NCBI RefSeq assembly: GCF_000272045.2
Contig: NZ_AJYZ02000041.1
Coordinates: forward strand, 767,185 to 802,070
DNA from: Vibrio crassostreae 9ZC13
GTDB taxonomy: Bacteria > Pseudomonadota > Gammaproteobacteria > Enterobacterales > Vibrionaceae
Length of the DNA: 34,886 nt
Direction: 5' to 3'
Both the position numbers and the translations under genes were made by a program. Shown here one piece after another: positions 33,907-34,886 of this stretch (positions are counted from its first letter, which is position 1; each line of letters opens with the position of its first letter). The notes beneath the pieces were generated by a model. That model was not told the DNA's origin, did not search any database, and saw only the letters and a program-made list of their open reading frames with translations.

Positions 33907-34464
33907 ATGCGTTTGAATATACCTAACATTTTGTCCTTACTGAGACTATTTTTGATCCCAGTATTCGTTGTCGTTTTCTATCTACCTTATCAATGGGCTC
34001 CTTTCGCTGCTGCGATGGTGTTTTGGGTAGCCGGTTTCACTGATTGGCTAGATGGCATGCTAGCTCGTAAGTTAGGGCAAACGTCTCGCTTCGGTGCCTT
34101 CATTGACCCTGTGGCTGACAAAGTGTTGGTCGCTACGGCTCTTATCCTGATTACAGAGCATTACCACTCTATTTGGATAACTATTCCAGCCGTGACCATG
34201 ATTGCTCGTGAGATCATCATTTCAGCGCTTCGTGAATGGATGGCTGAAATCGGTAAACGCGCAAGTGTTGCGGTATCTTGGGTTGGTAAAGTCAAAACGG
34301 TTTCTCAGATGTTCGCTCTTTGGGTACTTATCTGGAGATACGACGACTGGATGGTGTGGGTAGGTTACATTGCACTGTATGTCGCCACCGTTCTTACTTA
34401 TTGGTCAATGGCACAATACTTGATGGCTGCCAAAGACGATTTGTTAGACGAAAAACATCATTGA
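33907..34464 (+). CDS. pgsA: CDP-diacylglycerol-glycerol-3-phosphate 3-phosphatidyltransferase
   Basis: A 185-residue membrane enzyme that makes phosphatidylglycerol phosphate, the committed step to the acidic phospholipids. The CDP-alcohol phosphotransferase signature D-G-x2-A-R-x8-G-x3-D-x3-D is complete at residues 49-71 (DGMLAR...GAFIDPVAD). Four to five membrane segments follow. Start ATG 33907 fits MRLNIPNILSLLRLFLIP of the family. It follows uvrC by 46 bases, in the conserved uvrY-uvrC-pgsA order. Confidence 0.97.
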   Translation: MRLNIPNILSLLRLFLIPVFVVVFYLPYQWAPFAAAMVFWVAGFTDWLDGMLARKLGQTSRFGAFIDPVADKVLVATALILITEHYHSIWITIPAVTMIAREIIISALREWMAEIGKRASVAVSWVGKVKTVSQMFALWVLIWRYDDWMVWVGYIALYVATVLTYWSMAQYLMAAKDDLLDEKHH

Positions 34465-34469
34465 TGAAG

Positions 34470-34493
34470 AAGCGAGCTGAGGCTCGCTTTTTT
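34470..34493 (+). terminator. Terminator of the uvrY-uvrC-pgsA operon
   Basis: AAGCGAGC pairs with GCTCGCTT around TGAG, followed by six T, five bases after the pgsA stop. Confidence 0.88.
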
Positions 34494-34651
34494 GATCTTT
34501 AACCTAAGGTTAAGTTATCAATAGTGGATATCTAATGTGATATAGATCTCCTTTGAATAACCCGCTCACAGTGTGTTTTGAACATAAAGTCAGCTATTTG
34601 GCCTGTTTCGTATGAAATCTATTCAAACGAATTAAAAATACAAAAATAATA

Positions 34652-34679
34652 TTGACTCAATCGTCTGAATCCGTAGAAT
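34652..34679 (+). promoter_or_regulatory. Promoter of the tRNA operon
   Basis: TTGACT (34652-34657) and TAGAAT (34674-34679) are 16 bases apart, followed by a GC-rich GCATCCCG stretch as in stable-RNA promoters under growth-rate control. The first tRNA starts 52 bases after the -10. Confidence 0.75.
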
Positions 34680-34730
34680 GCATCCCGTACCCAAGAGGAT
34701 GGCAATGAGCGATTCGATTGGAGTTACTAA

Positions 34731-34804
34731 GGCGCCTTGGCAGAGTGGCTATGCAGCGGATTGCAAATCCGTGGACCTCGGTTCGACTCCGGGAGGCGCC
34801 TCCA
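34731..34804 (+). tRNA. tRNA-Cys (anticodon GCA)
   Basis: A full 74-base tRNA. Acceptor GGCGCCT pairs with AGGCGCC, the discriminator is T and the CCA end is encoded. The anticodon stem-loop reads GGATT-GCA-AATCC, and the T arm has GGTTCGACTCC. The match to E. coli tRNA-Cys is close. Confidence 0.97.
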
Positions 34805-34840
34805 TTCTCTCTTTCTTCTAGAAAGAATTTGAATGAAAAT

Positions 34841-34886
34841 GCGATACTAGCTCAGTTGGTAGAGCGCAACCTTGCCAAGGTTGAGG
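34841..34886 (+). tRNA. tRNA-Gly (anticodon GCC), cut by the window end
   Basis: The 5' acceptor strand GCGATAC, the D arm AGCTCAGTTGGTAGAGC and the anticodon loop with TTGCCAA (anticodon GCC) are visible. The T arm and 3' acceptor strand lie beyond the window. It follows the Cys tRNA by 36 bases and is likely co-transcribed. Confidence 0.92.

Overview
The window is ordinary, gene-dense chromosome from a gamma-proteobacterium, almost certainly a marine Vibrio. The evidence is the gene content and order: metR/metE next to a Vibrio-type secretion pilotin, a trp operon with separate trpG and trpD but fused trpCF, and uvrY-uvrC-pgsA followed by tRNA genes. The low-to-moderate GC and style of the proteins fit the Splendidus group, but that finer placement is only an impression. 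I see no prophage, insertion sequence, CRISPR array or plasmid function.

Layout. 1-1.2 kb: the tail of a cut gene, an unknown membrane protein and a DUF4250 protein. 1.3-4.8 kb: divergent metR and metE around a control region with candidate MetJ and MetR sites. 4.9-7.4 kb (minus strand): a type II secretion pilotin, yciI, yciA, yciB and a small unknown protein. 7.6-10.6 kb: a LysR regulator divergent from a second histidinol-phosphate-type aminotransferase and an orphan amino-acid-binding protein. 11.2-14.1 kb: a DctPQM-type TRAP transporter behind a long control region with GntR-like operators. 14.2-15.4 kb: a dicarboxylate/amino-acid symporter.

15.8-23.0 kb holds the complete tryptophan operon on the minus strand (trpL, E, G, D, CF, B, A). 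It has a readable leader peptide with five Trp codons, an attenuator, a perfect TrpR operator overlapping the promoter, and a terminator. Divergent from it are rnm, yciO and rluB; this trp/yci neighbourhood resembles that of E. coli. 25.8-28.5 kb: a 7-bp tandem repeat, a TrmH-family methyltransferase, yeiP(efpL)-yciU and a nucleotidyltransferase-like protein. 28.6-30.9 kb: DNA polymerase II. 31.4-34.5 kb: uvrY(varA)-uvrC-pgsA, then a tRNA operon (Cys, then Gly cut by the window end).

Most genes are well-known housekeeping functions. The points worth a second look are regulatory or accessory: the trp leader architecture, the GntR-like operators and the intra-operon hairpin of the TRAP system, the LysR/HisC2/binding-protein cassette, the pilotin far from any secretion operon, a GemA-like small protein, a nucleotidyltransferase with an altered catalytic motif, an insertion in MetE, and a heptamer tandem repeat. 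I did not find a convincing new defence or mobile system. All assignments rest on reading the sequence and remembered family features; no database search was run.
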